DNA from: Leptodontidium sp. MPI-SDFR-AT-0119
Lineage: Eukaryota > Ascomycota > Leotiomycetes > Helotiales > Leptodontidiaceae
Direction of reading: 5' to 3'
NCBI GenBank assembly: GCA_020726505.1
Contig: JAHLEZ010000042.1
Span: 248,001 to 312,000, forward strand
Length of the DNA stretch: 64,000 nt
Shown here: in pieces, positions 50,602 to 61,628 of the stretch
Position numbering within the stretch: the stretch's first letter is position 1
Layout of the letters: each line of letters opens with the position of its first letter
Notes under the pieces: model-generated
What the model saw: only the letters and a program-made list of their open reading frames with translations
Databases searched by the model: none
Told to the model about the DNA's origin: nothing
Program-made: the position numbers and the translations under genes

Positions 50602-52873
50602 TTATACATAGGCCTTTAAACAAGCCCAGATATTTAGTCCGGCAGCTGCCCATTCTACCAACGCTATAACCCAGATACTACGTCTTCCTTCCAGTAGCTT
50701 AGCTAATGACACAGTCATAGTGACTATAAAGGCTTTGATAATCGCGTCATAGATCCTTAAAACTGCATCTCTGCTTAATCCGAATGGTTCTAGATCATCA
50801 GAAAACTGCTTTAACGGCCCTGCAGTTCCTCCAATCCTTTCGCCAAGGAAAATACGTAACATAGCACGTCGATAATCTTCAATTTCGGATAGTTGACAAT
50901 GTTCTAGTATCCAATGATCCATACCTGATAGTCCTTTGAAACATGTATAGGGCGTGTCGCGAGGATAATTGGTGGCCACTGGGGCAGTACGAAGAATGGA
51001 GAGCAGCCGCCAGCGCCAGCCGTTGCTACCGGTCAGATGCATGGTAGGCTTCATTCCCGTGGCGATCGAGCCAAATATGGATGCAAAGATTTTAGGATCC
51101 GACGACCATAGCGTTCTTGTCCTCACGTTGTCGAGTAGCTCCCCAGCGAATGCGATGGATGGAGATTGATAGTGAAAGAAACGAGAATAAAATATCGGGC
51201 TTATCACCTGGAGAGTAATGTTTGGAGAGCTATTATCGTCGCTAGAGGAAGGCTTTGGAGATTCTCCTGCTTCCATAGAAATAAATTTTGCATCGCACGG
51301 TAGCTGGCTTGATTTTTGCATATCGAGGGATCGGAAGACTTCCGACTTTTGACTGTGTTCGCCAGGTGTAACGTACGTAACTGATATTGGCGAAGGATGG
51401 TTTTCAACAGAAGCCTTAAGAATGAGACGGAAGCTGCGTTCTAGGGTTCTAGTAAGGCGATTAAAGACATGTTATGTATGAGGAACGATCACCAAATACC
51501 TCTCATCTGCTCTGGCAGGCTTTCCCATCGCTGTCTTAATTGGCTCCGGTCTGATCCAAACTCGAGGAGCTTTTAAATATATCCTTGCCGCTTGGGAGAG
51601 GATACGATATGTCATGACAGTAGTGGTAGGCACATAGCACCAGCGTACCAAGAAAGCTACCTTCTCCCACATAGATGCTGTTGAAGCGTCTAAGCCAGGT
51701 GAACTCGAGGTCACGCGAGTGACTAGCAATGGTCCGCCTTCAGCTTTAGTGAGAGTAACTAGAATATCTAGTTGGTTCGATGAAGAGGCGCAAGGATCAC
51801 ACGTGTCAATTGTATAGCCTCCGCCCGCCGAGGGCATAAAGGGGGAAACGTGGATGTCTTTGCCAAAGTGTCCCCGGAAGGTATACGGACTCTTTCTTGA
51901 TTTTCCTGACTCTAGCTTTGGTTCAAGAACTTGACGTACCAGCCACATCCGACGTTCACCATATGAAGTGTTAAGCTCAGGGACGATTGCTGTTAACTCT
52001 CGATCTGTCGTATAGAGATACCAGAATCCCAAGGGGTTATCTACTTGACCATTTATTGAAGGTACCGCAAGTAGATAGGCATATGCCCATTCGCTCGGGT
52101 CTGCACCCTAAACAAAACTCAATATTCGCTCAGGATTTCATAATAGTAATTCTCCCACTCACCTCGGATTTGAGATACTCTCTTAACTTCTGAGCTATTG
52201 TCAGATGGGATCCTCCCCTGATAGCATGGTCTTGGCCTTTGATATTGAACCAAGCTTTTCGAAACGGCCATTTACCCTTCGGATTGTAGGGTAAATCAAC
52301 ACACAAAATCGGACTGTAACAAGCTTGCAGACCCACTGGCGTACCAACATAGAGATATGAATGTCGAAAGCTGTCTTTAAAAGGAGTGAGGCGCCGATGC
52401 CTTAAGTGGCAAGGGAAAAGAATAGGCCTGCCATGCAGCTTCTTTGCCTCGTATTCCGGTTTGCGATCTTTGTATGTATCTTTTTCATTATTTTTACCGG
52501 TCGAAGAGGCTGCATCTGTTATCGCTCCCGAAAACCCTACTGGACACATGCCGAATTTTAAGTCTGAAGTGAAGGGAAGGGAATGTTCGTCGTCGTTGGT
52601 GCGAGTAACGACACCCGCATATTCCACTGAATCCTCTGAATTAACCTCCCTCACATTTCCTTGCGTATTCATATATTCTGCGCGGGTCTCATAAAACGCC
52701 TGTCCCATAAATACAGCGAAAGCGGTTATAAAGGTCGTCCAGAAAGGGGCCATCCATTCAGCCAAACATACGATTAACAGATTTTCCCCTAGTAATACAT
52801 ATATGCTCTCCTTAACTGGAATCCTAAGTATACACGAAAGAACCAGTGGGGAACTTATCGCGAAGGATTTCAT
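50602..52873 (-). CDS. DUF1365-family protein, 721 aa
   Basis: Three exons: 52873..52163, 52107..51500, 51448..50602. The introns are 55 and 51 nt with GTGAGT...TTTAG and GTATTT...ACTAG ends. Spliced length is 2166 nt with no stop. Exon 1 has membrane segments (LLIVCLAEWMAPFWTTFITA) and the start of DUF1365 (RPILFPCHLRHRRLTPFKDS, FRHSYLYVGTPVG). Exon 2 continues WAYAYLLAVPS, NPLGFWYLYTTDRELTAIVP, NTSYGERRMWLV, FRGHFGKDIHVSPFM and RVWIRPEPIKTAMG, the classical DUF1365 blocks. Exon 3 adds a fungal C-terminal region with hydrophobic segments near the end. The family's biochemical function is unknown; bacterial members neighbour fatty-acid cyclopropane or amine oxidase genes. The start is ATG 52873 (MKSFAIS); an in-frame ATG at 52990 would add 39 residues. 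It appears intact. Confidence 0.88.
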
Positions 52874-53503
52874 GGCGGTGATCAAACGAAGGTATGAACC
52901 GTATTCTGACACACTGCGAGGTTCTGCAAAGACACAGGATGAAGGAGTCTTGTGTATATAAAATAGGAGACGTGTTATTACTATCAGCAAAAAGGCCCTT
53001 GATACGGGTCGCGATAAATGTGTGTCATCCGGAAAGCATAAAATGCTTCACTGATGACTGCAGTACTGTGCTGTACTATATTTTTCAACCCTTGTTTGGT
53101 TTGGATAAATTTTGGTATTCCTAATATATCATTCAATTTGTCACAGTTGCCTAAAGCTAGGCGCAAAGGCCAGAAGATTTAAAAACCTGCACTGCTCACC
53201 CCGTGTGGGGTCGGAAATGAAGGCTCTACTGCACCGACGAATGTTGGCTCACAGACAACCAAGTACGTGCCATTTGAATGCCTTTTGGGCTGACAAAAAC
53301 TTCATGCTGACAAGGCACGTTCGTACTGCCACCGCCTTTAGTACCCACGTTAGAGATTTATGTAATTAATGGCTACGGGTTCGTCTGCCTTCACTTGGAC
53401 CGGCGCTGATCCGCTACGCTTCTTTCGTCGCCTTCTGACTGAAGATTTGACTTCTACATAATGCTTGTACGTCTTGACGGCGATTGGCAAAACATATTCA
53501 AGT
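52874..53503. other. intergenic
   Basis: No supported gene. The 5' end of the DUF1365 gene reads leftward from here and the relic at 53504 reads rightward, so the stretch may be a divergent promoter. Confidence 0.35.
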
Positions 53504-54789
53504 ATGCCTCGAACCTTTACCGAAACGGACGCGAACGCAGCTCCACTAGCAAAGCCGGCCAAGTCTGCCAAAGTCTCCGGTGCTCCAGCTCCTGCCTTTC
53601 GAGTCTGTCTGCGTGCCTCGCCCATTCTGGGATTTCAGACTTGAGTACAAAGGGGAAAATTATGACGACGACGAAGACAATTATGCGGACAGCCCATGGG
53701 AGAAGAAGTGGACTGAGATTTTGAAGGAAGCGAGAAAGACTTGGTTGAAACCTGCTGCAGAGTTCCCGAGTTATACTTGGACGGTATATTAGACTTACCA
53801 TTACGCACTCTATGCAATACCAATTCAATACGCTACAGCTATCTTTAAAAGCGCGAAATCTGAACAAGAAATACGACCTACAGACTCAGAAGAGGGACTA
53901 AGACTCGTTTGGAATGTTCATCTACAATGACTTCACAGGATACGGACTGCAGGAGGTCATTCAGAACCAGTTATCTGCATTCAGCAAAGAATTCACGTCT
54001 GGCAAGCCAAGTCCATTCGCATTGTGGTACATGATAGAGTCTTTAGCGTGGTAGTTCAATAGCACTGATACGACGCTCTGGAATAGAGTGCTTCAATTTC
54101 TCGATTGTTCCACTAGCTCATCCGGTTACAGTGATTGACGATGGCAAGAGGGTCTATGAGACGCTTCAAACAGTTGGCCTTGCCTTCCTGTCTACTCTCA
54201 ACATGCTCGAGCAAGCCGATCTACTTAAGAATGACTCGACTATCCCAAATATCCCTCTGATTCTATCGCTGTTCCTAGGTTTTCTGGGAACTTTGCTGAC
54301 GCCATGAGCTTAAGAGGCGAAGATCAAGACTGGCCTGACGCAATCACAGCATACGCAGAGAAGCATGACATCAAGATTAAGGGCAAGTATAGAGTTACCG
54401 GGAAGCGTTATCGTGCTACACACACACAATTCTATTACGCCCAAGACAGGGTGCGAAACCCTCAGGCAGCTATTTATCGTGCTACTGTAATAGGCTGCCC
54501 ACGAAGAAGATTGCACCTATTGGGAAGGTGGCATCTGTAGACAAATGGAACTTTAAGCAGCGGTACAGAGAATTCTCGGCCGCATATGGAAACGGGGGCG
54601 TGGAGTTCGACATCACGAAGATATCTAAGGCTGAGCGCAGGCAAAGCTTTTGACAACAAGGATCCCTTAGATGAGATGCCTTTGGTGCCTAGCGAAGACT
54701 AACTAACGGACACCGATGAGCCTTTCCAGGATGTAGATAACGAAGAGGACAGGAAGATTCTTGAAGGCTCATCAATTGCATTTTGGTAG
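53504..54789 (+). pseudogene. decayed gene, family not recognised
   Basis: Coding-like segments follow one another on the plus strand in shifting frames: MPRTFTETDANAAPLAKPAK (53504), FWDFRLEYKGENYDDDEDNY, WTEILKEARKTWLKPAAEF ending in a stop at 53792, FIYNDFTGYGLQEVIQNQLS, FTSGKPSPFALWYMIESLAW followed by TAG, LAFLSTLNMLEQADLLKNDS, FSGNFADAMSLRGEDQDWPD, WNFKQRYREFSAAYGNGGVE and finally EPFQDVDNEEDRKILEGSSI to 54789. At least four frame changes and several stops break it. An acidic tail and a basic Ala-rich start are visible; no domain was identified. Confidence 0.5.
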
Positions 54790-55048
54790 CTCAACCTTCC
54801 TTCAAATATATTATAATGTCCATTTATACATCAATTAAGATAGCTGTTTCATTAATATAAATGGCCGCTTTACAAGTATAATAATATTGTTGTTTGCCAC
54901 GCGACTGTAAATGCATCTTTTGGTATGACTTCGTATAGCATATTGGGGGTTGGGTGGGTTCAGAAATGTCTTTGATCTAGAACAAGGACTCTTATCGCTG
55001 ACAATCCTTCAACCATTAAATTGATCTTGCTAACACAGGGTAGAGGAC

Positions 55049-55500
55049 TTGCTCATAATTCTAACAACTTATGACGCTATTATTAATGAAAAACCGATGT
55101 CAACCATTATGGCGAAGAAACTTACTGTGCTTCGCATTTCTTGCATTACTCCTGTCATCCTCGTCTCCTACACCGTCTACATATGGTTCAATATGCGTAC
55201 GCACCATAGCATTTACGACACTCTCTTTCTCAAAGATGAGAATCGTGATGAAGTCCAGTATACAGGTCTCAAAAGAGGCAAGCTGGCCCTCACAGAATGG
55301 GTCATCACTCTTCGGTATTGACCTTATCTCATTCATAGTCGTACACATTGTCGAGGGAATTCCTTTCGTTGTCGAATCTTGTGAGGTATCTGAAACTTTC
55401 ATAGGTCTCATTCTGATTCCCCCCCGTCGAAAAGTTCGCTGAGCATCTTACTGCTATTGATGAGGCTTGGGACGACACCATAAATCTAACTACGCCTCCA
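55049..55500 (+). pseudogene. Ca2+/H+ antiporter (CaCA, Vcx1-like) fragment
   Basis: Segments read VLRISCITPVILVSYTVYIW, FNMRTHHSIYDTLFLKDENR and GKLALTEWVI, then in another frame FGIDLISFIVVHIVEGIPFV, VESCEVSETFIGLILIP and, after a second shift in a C run, EKFAEHLTAIDEAWDDT. The SE-x-FIGLI-x-x-P and AEHLTAI pattern corresponds to the alpha-repeat region of CaCA exchangers, where the acidic residue binds Ca2+. Both flanks of the gene are missing and two frameshifts are present. Confidence 0.65.
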
Positions 55501-55838
55501 AGGAGTACAATCTAATCTATGTGTGTAGCTAATCAATCAAACTCATTAGAAAAGCGATTTCTCGAGGACGGTGACTTTGCGTTGGCGATACAGCCAGCTT
55601 TATGTAGATCTTCGTGAGTAGACCATTTACTGGCTCAAACTTGGTGTTTAACAGGGGATTAAAAGTGTTATGAGCTACAGGACTAGATGCAATCAGACAT
55701 ATGAACTCTATATTGAGATTTGTGGTCATTTCTGAGTAATTAAGTCTTAAGTCTGCTTGAGCCAGTACAGTAAAAGGCGAATCGGGTGTCGCTGGATTTT
55801 TACATAGTTACGTTAACAGGATCCATTTTTGGACACTT

Positions 55839-56282
55839 GTGGCTGTGCGCCCGTTGCCTGGTTGTACTTTGAAGGTACTACGGCTACCATGGGTAGTGAG
55901 ATGCATATTTACTTTACCATATTACAATGTCTACATGAACCCTACCCTATGTAAATATCTAATTTCGATTCCTCCTTTGGAAGCCAAGCTCACGCTCGCG
56001 GAGATGAAGCGGATGGCTCGCCTGGCGCGAGTTCGCGGGGAAGCGGGCCAGGAAGATCAAGGATCAATAACCGAAGACCGGACGTGGTTGAGCGTGACCC
56101 CCGGCATTAACCGGATCCTCGGAAAATCCCACGAGAGGCGTGGAACATACGCTATTTACAGAAAATTTTTGGCTTCTCCAAACTACGCTTTGTTTGCGGA
56201 ACATCTATACCTACCCACGAACCTTTGGGCTGGGTTAGACGCAATTGGCAAACAGAGAGACCCATGGAAGCTGGTACTATAG
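55839..56282 (+). CDS. hypothetical ORF, 147 aa
   Basis: Open from an alternative start at 55839 to TAG 56282. The segment from MKRMARLARVRGEAGQEDQG to DAIGKQRDPWKLVL looks more protein-like than the first 50 residues. No domain was recognised. It is probably a fragment of a decayed gene rather than a functional unit. Confidence 0.25.
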   Translation: MAVRPLPGCTLKVLRLPWVVRCIFTLPYYNVYMNPTLCKYLISIPPLEAKLTLAEMKRMARLARVRGEAGQEDQGSITEDRTWLSVTPGINRILGKSHERRGTYAIYRKFLASPNYALFAEHLYLPTNLWAGLDAIGKQRDPWKLVL

Positions 56283-57288
56283 AAATTTGTAGGAACTCTG
56301 AGGGAACCGACGAGTACGGGTTCTAACTAGCGACGGGAAGAATGCAATGTTTTGATCAAAATTGTGTTGTGTAGCATCCAATTACGGACTTTCGGCGCTA
56401 TGGTCGAGGGTGACATGAAGCGCTCACTCTGATGGGGTTGGAAGAGGAGGAAGAGGGAAGGTACTCAGGTAGGAAAGGACCAGCAGGAATAATAATGTGC
56501 AAGCATTGGCTTCTGTTTATGATAAAAAATTGGTCCTGACAATTTTACAGTATAATATCGCAGTCCCGCAATGCAGATGCTTCCCAGCTTCTGCATCATG
56601 GCTAATAGCAAGTGAATATAAAATGGTGTTAAATTACATTAGAGGCTTCGATGCCAAGCTTGCTTCGAACTTTCGGTTCTATTCATACCTAGGTGTTGGA
56701 ACGAAGGCAGTAGGCACTAGGGTCCTTGCTTGTCCGACTGTCATGCCTCCGGTGGCGTGGTTGATTAAGGTGAGACGAAACTCACTATCAACAACGGCCC
56801 CTTCATTGTTTCTCTTGGCGAACAATCTGTCTCCGTAATCGACCGGCGGTACAGGCCTGGAAACACGTCCAGCACGTATGCGAGGCGTTTCATTTGATCC
56901 GGTGTTTTCAGATCGGTTTCCGGTTACAGCTTCTTTCCACGAGTAGCTAGATTGATGCATTCATACTTCTTATCCGGCGTCGGAAACTTCGCTATCTTAC
57001 ACATTAGCTCCCCTGGCTGACAGTCAGACCACTCGGAGCACCTGAACTCCCAAATACTTGTCGCTGATTGAACCTGTTCTCGTCAGAAATCAGCCACCAA
57101 TTGGAAACGGGGACGTATCGACTGGGACATACATCCCAAGCGAGAGCTAAAGCGGGCGCTACTATTTTGTCGGGGATCGAATCCTTGGCTTCTTGTGATC
57201 ATCTGAAAGAATGCATTGAAGAGAATCATAAAGATTGTTGGTATGCTGACGTTCAATTTCTTTATATTGAGTGGCGTATCCTTCGTCA
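56283..57288. other. no supported gene
   Basis: A minus-strand ORF at 56960..56679 (93 aa: GDRLFAKRNNEGAVVDSEFR, LTLINHATGGMTVGQART) may be coding debris, but no family was recognised. The rest shows nothing. Confidence 0.25.
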
Positions 57289-59355
57289 CTAGTTGCTGTT
57301 GCTATATCGTATTTGTAAGTGCACATAGCAGAGCGATCTATGAATCAAGGGATGGTTAGTGTGGTTAATCGCGTACCAGGGACAAAAAGAAAGATTACCT
57401 TTGGGGGGCTCTACTGCCGTCAAGCTCTGAAAGGTGGCTTCTAAGAATCTCGTTTTCCCATCCCGTACAATAGCCAACGGCTCGCTCAGAATTATTTCGC
57501 AGGCGTAGCGCATCATGGTTGCCATAAGACCATAACGTTAGGGATGGCAATTGAAGTTGAGTTTTTCGAATTTTTTGAATGAATCTTGAACCGAATGAAT
57601 CGAATATTCGTATGTACGATTCAAGGGATTCTGGCATCCGATTCGTCAGATTCAGAGTTTTTAAAAGTCGATTCCAAGGATTCATTTAATCAGTCTTGAA
57701 TTCTTGACCTAAATATTTCATCTGATAGCACTTCGCTTATACCCAATTTAACAGTAATTCCCCATATTACTCGGCTTATAAATCTCTGCAAAAACAAGTC
57801 TTATGCCTTGTGTGTATAATCGAGCTGTCAGAGTAGCTATTGAAGTCGATGTTAGAGCTGTAGAACGGAGGAAGAGGGGATCAAAGGAATCGTAGTTCGG
57901 ATGTAGAAACTATTATTATCTCTTCCACCCCCCTTTCGAACCTTTTTGCGTTTCGCGAGAAGGGTGGAGTAAAGTGGATGCAAAGGTGGCGCACTTTAAT
58001 CCTTTTGTGAGAGTTCCAGCCTATCAGAACGCCTATTTGAGCTTTGTCCACTACCTTAATCGTACACGTTTAGAACGTTCGAAACGGGAGTGGAAGGGAT
58101 AAACAATACAAACTTATCGTTGCCCGAACGGAATAAAAGTATATGTAAGACTCTATACAGGCATAAGTATAAAGTATTATTCCTACAGCCCATGCGGACT
58201 AGTATGTGGTTGGTGGTGTAGTGATATATGTCAAAAAGGAGGGGTAAAATAGGTTTAAATCGTCACTACTCTGCCATAACTCGAATATTGCTCCAAATAA
58301 CTTGGTAATAGCATCATTTGAAAGCTAGAATGCATTATATTTAGAATGCTAAAGCTAATTGTATCGGCTGCGAGGAAGATTATGAATTCGTGAAGTGTAG
58401 AGTTGGATGGCGGGGATAGCTTTCGTGGCATCGAACTGCTCCAGGGCCCCTTTTTATCCTACACGTGACGTGGGAATATGTCGCACCGATCGATTCAAAA
58501 CCCTATGAATTGAACCCTGAATGAATCCGTAAATAATTGATTCAGATTCATTGAATATGAATCCGCAAGTTGATTCATTCGATTCAAGAGGGAAGAGGTC
58601 GATTCAAGGTTCAAAGTGCTCAAATTCCAGCCCTACATAACGTTTATATTGCTATAACTCGGAAGCAAGGGAGCCCTCTAGCCTTTTGAGGGTTTCGAGC
58701 TGAAATGTCCTCAAAATGGCTCCCACCCCAGGATATCCGGCTATGGAGAACGATAACATAGTTTCGAACCCACGATTCTCATCATCCTCGAAATCATCAA
58801 AGCTCTCTAGAACCCAGGTAGTAATCTGATTCGACAACCCATCATAAAGTTGTGCAATTTTGTTTGTATGCGGTGGTCTTAGTTGAGCGAGAGTAGCCGT
58901 GGCTTCTTCAATACGCAAATGGAGCTGATCGTTCTCTGTCTCCAGCTCTTGGAGTGACTTTCTATAACTGGAATTCGTCGCTGGATTCTTATTGTTCTGG
59001 TCCTTGGCCGTGGCATCCGTCCTGGGCTTTGGTGAAAGAAATATTCCGGCAACATCGGGAGGAATCTCCGGATCATGAGACTTTCGATTAATCGTTTGGA
59101 CATCGCTGCCCTCTTTAACAAAATAACTAATTTCTTCTGATCTAGACCACCAGATCGTAGCAATTCCTCGGCATCGTGTTTCTTATAACATCCCCTAGCT
59201 TTATATGGAAAACAGGATCTATCAATAACGTAAATGGCACCATCATAGAGTATGCAGACCAGGTCGCTGCCTTTATGTTTTGGGAGCGCGACTAGGCAAG
59301 TCTCAGGAACGCAGATGGTGCGTCTCGTACCCATGTTGAGAGTACTCGCAGACAA
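57289..59355 (-). pseudogene. unclassified gene split by a 1.1-kb TIR element
   Basis: The minus strand reads MSASTLNMGTRRTICVPETC (from 59355), VCILYDGAIYVIDRSCFPYK and, after a frame change, EEISYFVKEGSDVQTINRKS. It continues HDPEIPPDVAGIFLSPKPRT, a coiled-coil piece (SYRKSLQELETENDQLHLRI), NKIAQLYDGLSNQITTWVLE and LRTFQLETLKRLEGSLASEL, then TAG. Removing 57539..58635 with one target duplication joins this frame to QYKRYGLMATMMRYACEIIL and to a stop at 57289. It resembles fungal hypothetical proteins with a leucine-zipper-like helix followed by a helical C-terminal region. One frameshift and one nonsense codon accompany the insertion. Confidence 0.55.
57539..58635. mobile_element. hAT-type non-autonomous element, 1097 bp
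   Basis: Termini are TAGGGATGGCAATTGAAG at the left and, reverse-complemented, TAGGGCTGGAATTTGAGC at the right. The 8-bp duplication CATAACGT flanks them (57531..57538, 58636..58643). Both subterminal zones are packed with GATTCATTCGATTCAA-type motifs, the usual hAT transposase-binding layout. The core has no ORF, so movement would need a transposase from elsewhere. Terminal sequence differs from the CAGCG/CAGTG hATs in this window. Confidence 0.87.
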
Positions 59356-59552
59356 CCTACGTTAGGTATGATAATTGTGTCGTATACAGTACTGTATCTA
59401 TGCAAACACTGTAGGCTTAGCTAAGAGATATGTTGGATAAAGCACAGGACAGCGATTTCACTTATCCCCTTGACTGCCATAAGCACCCTTCTACAGCTCA
59501 GTACCGCTAACCCTAAAAGGTATAGCGGGGTAGTTAGTGATTGAATAGCGTA

Positions 59553-61135
59553 CGAAGGCGCGCGGCATTGAAATCCGGCTATTTTCGGATTTAACGATTA
59601 GTCGGTAACCGTGTAAATTTCTTAGCATCCCCCACCAAAATATTCTCTACTTCTCCCCCACCAAAAAATTATCTATTAGCCATTTAGACCCAATTTTTTA
59701 ACCATGGGGAAACACGCTTCTCTAGCTCAAAAAGTGGCCTTTTTAGTCCATTTGGACTAGGTCAACTGCTCTCAAGCAGCAAAGAAATCAGGTATCCCTC
59801 TCTCAACGGCAAACGGTACCAAGGCACGGGCGGGAGCCTTACGAGTGGAATGCGAAGAGAAGGGATGGCCTCCACCATCATACGAAGAGTAAGTTACAAG
59901 GAAAATAAGTAGTGGAGCCAGGCCAAAGACGTCAGTTGAAGAGGTGACGACGTTAATTGCACACTTAACAAAAGACAACGCAAGAAGCTGTGGCACGTTG
60001 TTGCAAAGCAAGAGGGATTCTTCGATTACCACCGGCGTACTATTAAGAAGAAATTACGAGAAGGAGGCCTCCGCAGAGCCAAGTCTACGAAAACGCTCCC
60101 CCTCAGCGATCTCCAAAAGGCTCAACGATATGAGATTGCTCTCTCACGCAAAGATTGGGGACTCCTAGAATGGCGCACGATTATCTTCTCTGACGAGGCT
60201 TCGATTATTATCGCTGCTAAGCGTGGCTGCAAAATATCTCTCGATTCGCGGACGAGCGGTATCATCCTGATTGCATTGAACGACGGTACAATAACTACTC
60301 GGAGGCAAGGTTTTGGGGATGCTTCACATACGGCTGCAAAGGCCTTTGTCATATTTATTACCTTGAAACCAAAGAACAAAAGCTCACCAATCAAGAAACG
60401 ATTGATCTTCTTAACGATAAAGAGGTCGAAGATGAGTATCGCAGAGACTTTGAGGCACAAGAGAGAGCGAAAGAGATGGAATGGGCCCGCAAAGTCAACG
60501 ACCACCGACGAAGAGAGCTAGTTGGGAGATCTATTGGAAAAATAACAAATACAAGAGAGACAAACGCTCGCGGGGAGGGGTCGACAATGTTCGATATATC
60601 TCGGAAGTCGTTAAACCGCTTGTGATTCCCTTTTGGAAAGAGCTCATGCTTCAACGACATAACCCCGACGAGTTTGAGTCCGATCAACTTCCTTATGTCT
60701 TTCAACAAGATAACGCTCCTTCTCACCATAGCAAATGGACCCTTCGTCGACTTGCAAAAGAAGACATTCCTCTTCACGAGCATATTAGCAATTCCCCTGA
60801 GCAAAACGCTATTGAGGGTGTGTGGATGCCCATGAGAATTGAGATAACTCAACAATAGGATGCCCCTCATACGATAGAATAGACTGAACGTGCGTGGAGG
60901 CAAGTTTAGGAAGACCTTCCTCAAGATAGAATTAGAGCATTAGTTGCAAGGCAGGCAGCTATTAATACTCTAATAATTGAACATGAGAGTGGAAATGATT
61001 TTCATAGGTGAGACTTAGATTTTGGTAGGGTTGTTATATAATTTAAAGTAGTAGTTGTGAAATTCATTTATTTTTTAGTGTTCCTGCCCCGCACTCGCTT
61101 GGAAAATAGCTGGATTTTAATGCCGCGCGCCTTCG
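59553..61135 (+). mobile_element. complete Tc1/mariner element, 1583 bp
   Basis: The left end CGAAGGCGCGCGGCATTGAA and the reverse complement of the right end CGAAGGCGCGCGGCATTAAA match for about 35 bp (continuing ATCCGGCTATTTTC / ATCCAGCTATTTTC). TA target duplications lie at 59551-52 and 61136-37. The interior holds one dead transposase gene. Confidence 0.92.
59704..61011 (+). pseudogene. Tc1/mariner transposase, multiply broken
   Basis: Starts MGKHASLAQKVAFLVHLD (59704), then TAG, SQAAKKSGIPLSTANGTKAR and EEKGWPPPSYEE followed by TAA. In shifted frames it continues DLQKAQRYEIALSRKDWG, then RTIIFSDEASIIIAAKRG with the first catalytic Asp, and a Lys/Glu-rich insertion typical of this fungal Tc1 group. 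It ends with YISEVVKPLVIPFWKELMLQ, YVFQQDNAPSHHSKWT (second Asp) and NSPEQNAIEGVWMP (third acidic position). After TAG 60856 the protein continues DAPHTIE, TAG 60880, TERAWRQV, TAG 60907, EDLPQDRIRALVARQAAINT and stops at 61009. The last three TAGs sit at expected Trp positions. Confidence 0.87.
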
Positions 61136-61137
61136 TA

Positions 61138-61628
61138 CTGTAGCCCGAACCATACACTATTTCTCGCTGCTGAGGGGCTCGTTACAGGGAGCCTTACAGG
61201 GCCTTCAGGAGAGTGTTTCTGGTGGCAGTCAAGGGGATAGCTGTACTGTAGTGTGAAGTCATCAGACCGCACTCTAAACCTAAGCGTAAAAGTAGGCTCC
61301 ACTTGCGATGACAATTAGCTGCGGTACCATTAAGTACAAACCGGTTAAGGTGCACAGCCACAGGTATCCAGAAATAGACACCACTTAAAAAAAATTAACT
61401 AAAAAACCCCGCGACACCCAAATCGCCTTTCACAATGGTCTAAGTCTCTATGACGCTATATTACATTAGGCTTCCATTTAGACAGAAATGGCAAGAAGTG
61501 TGACTCGTTGCCTTCGTTATAGTTGGGAAGTCACACCCGAGTGTGCTGACTGCGGATACTTCTTTGTCCGGAGGCTAAGTGCCTTACCTCAAAAGCCCAC
61601 CATAAAGTAGGAGATTCAATATTCTTGA
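61138..61628. other. intergenic, putative promoter of the monooxygenase
   Basis: About 490 bp between the Tc1 element and the monooxygenase start, with no ORF of note. The nearby transposon may affect expression (inference only). Confidence 0.35.

Noticed and set aside
57170..57260. Possible tRNA T-arm (GGGGATCGAATCC)
   Set aside because: No matching acceptor stem, D-arm or anticodon arm could be folded on either strand. No tRNA or rRNA gene was recognised in the window.
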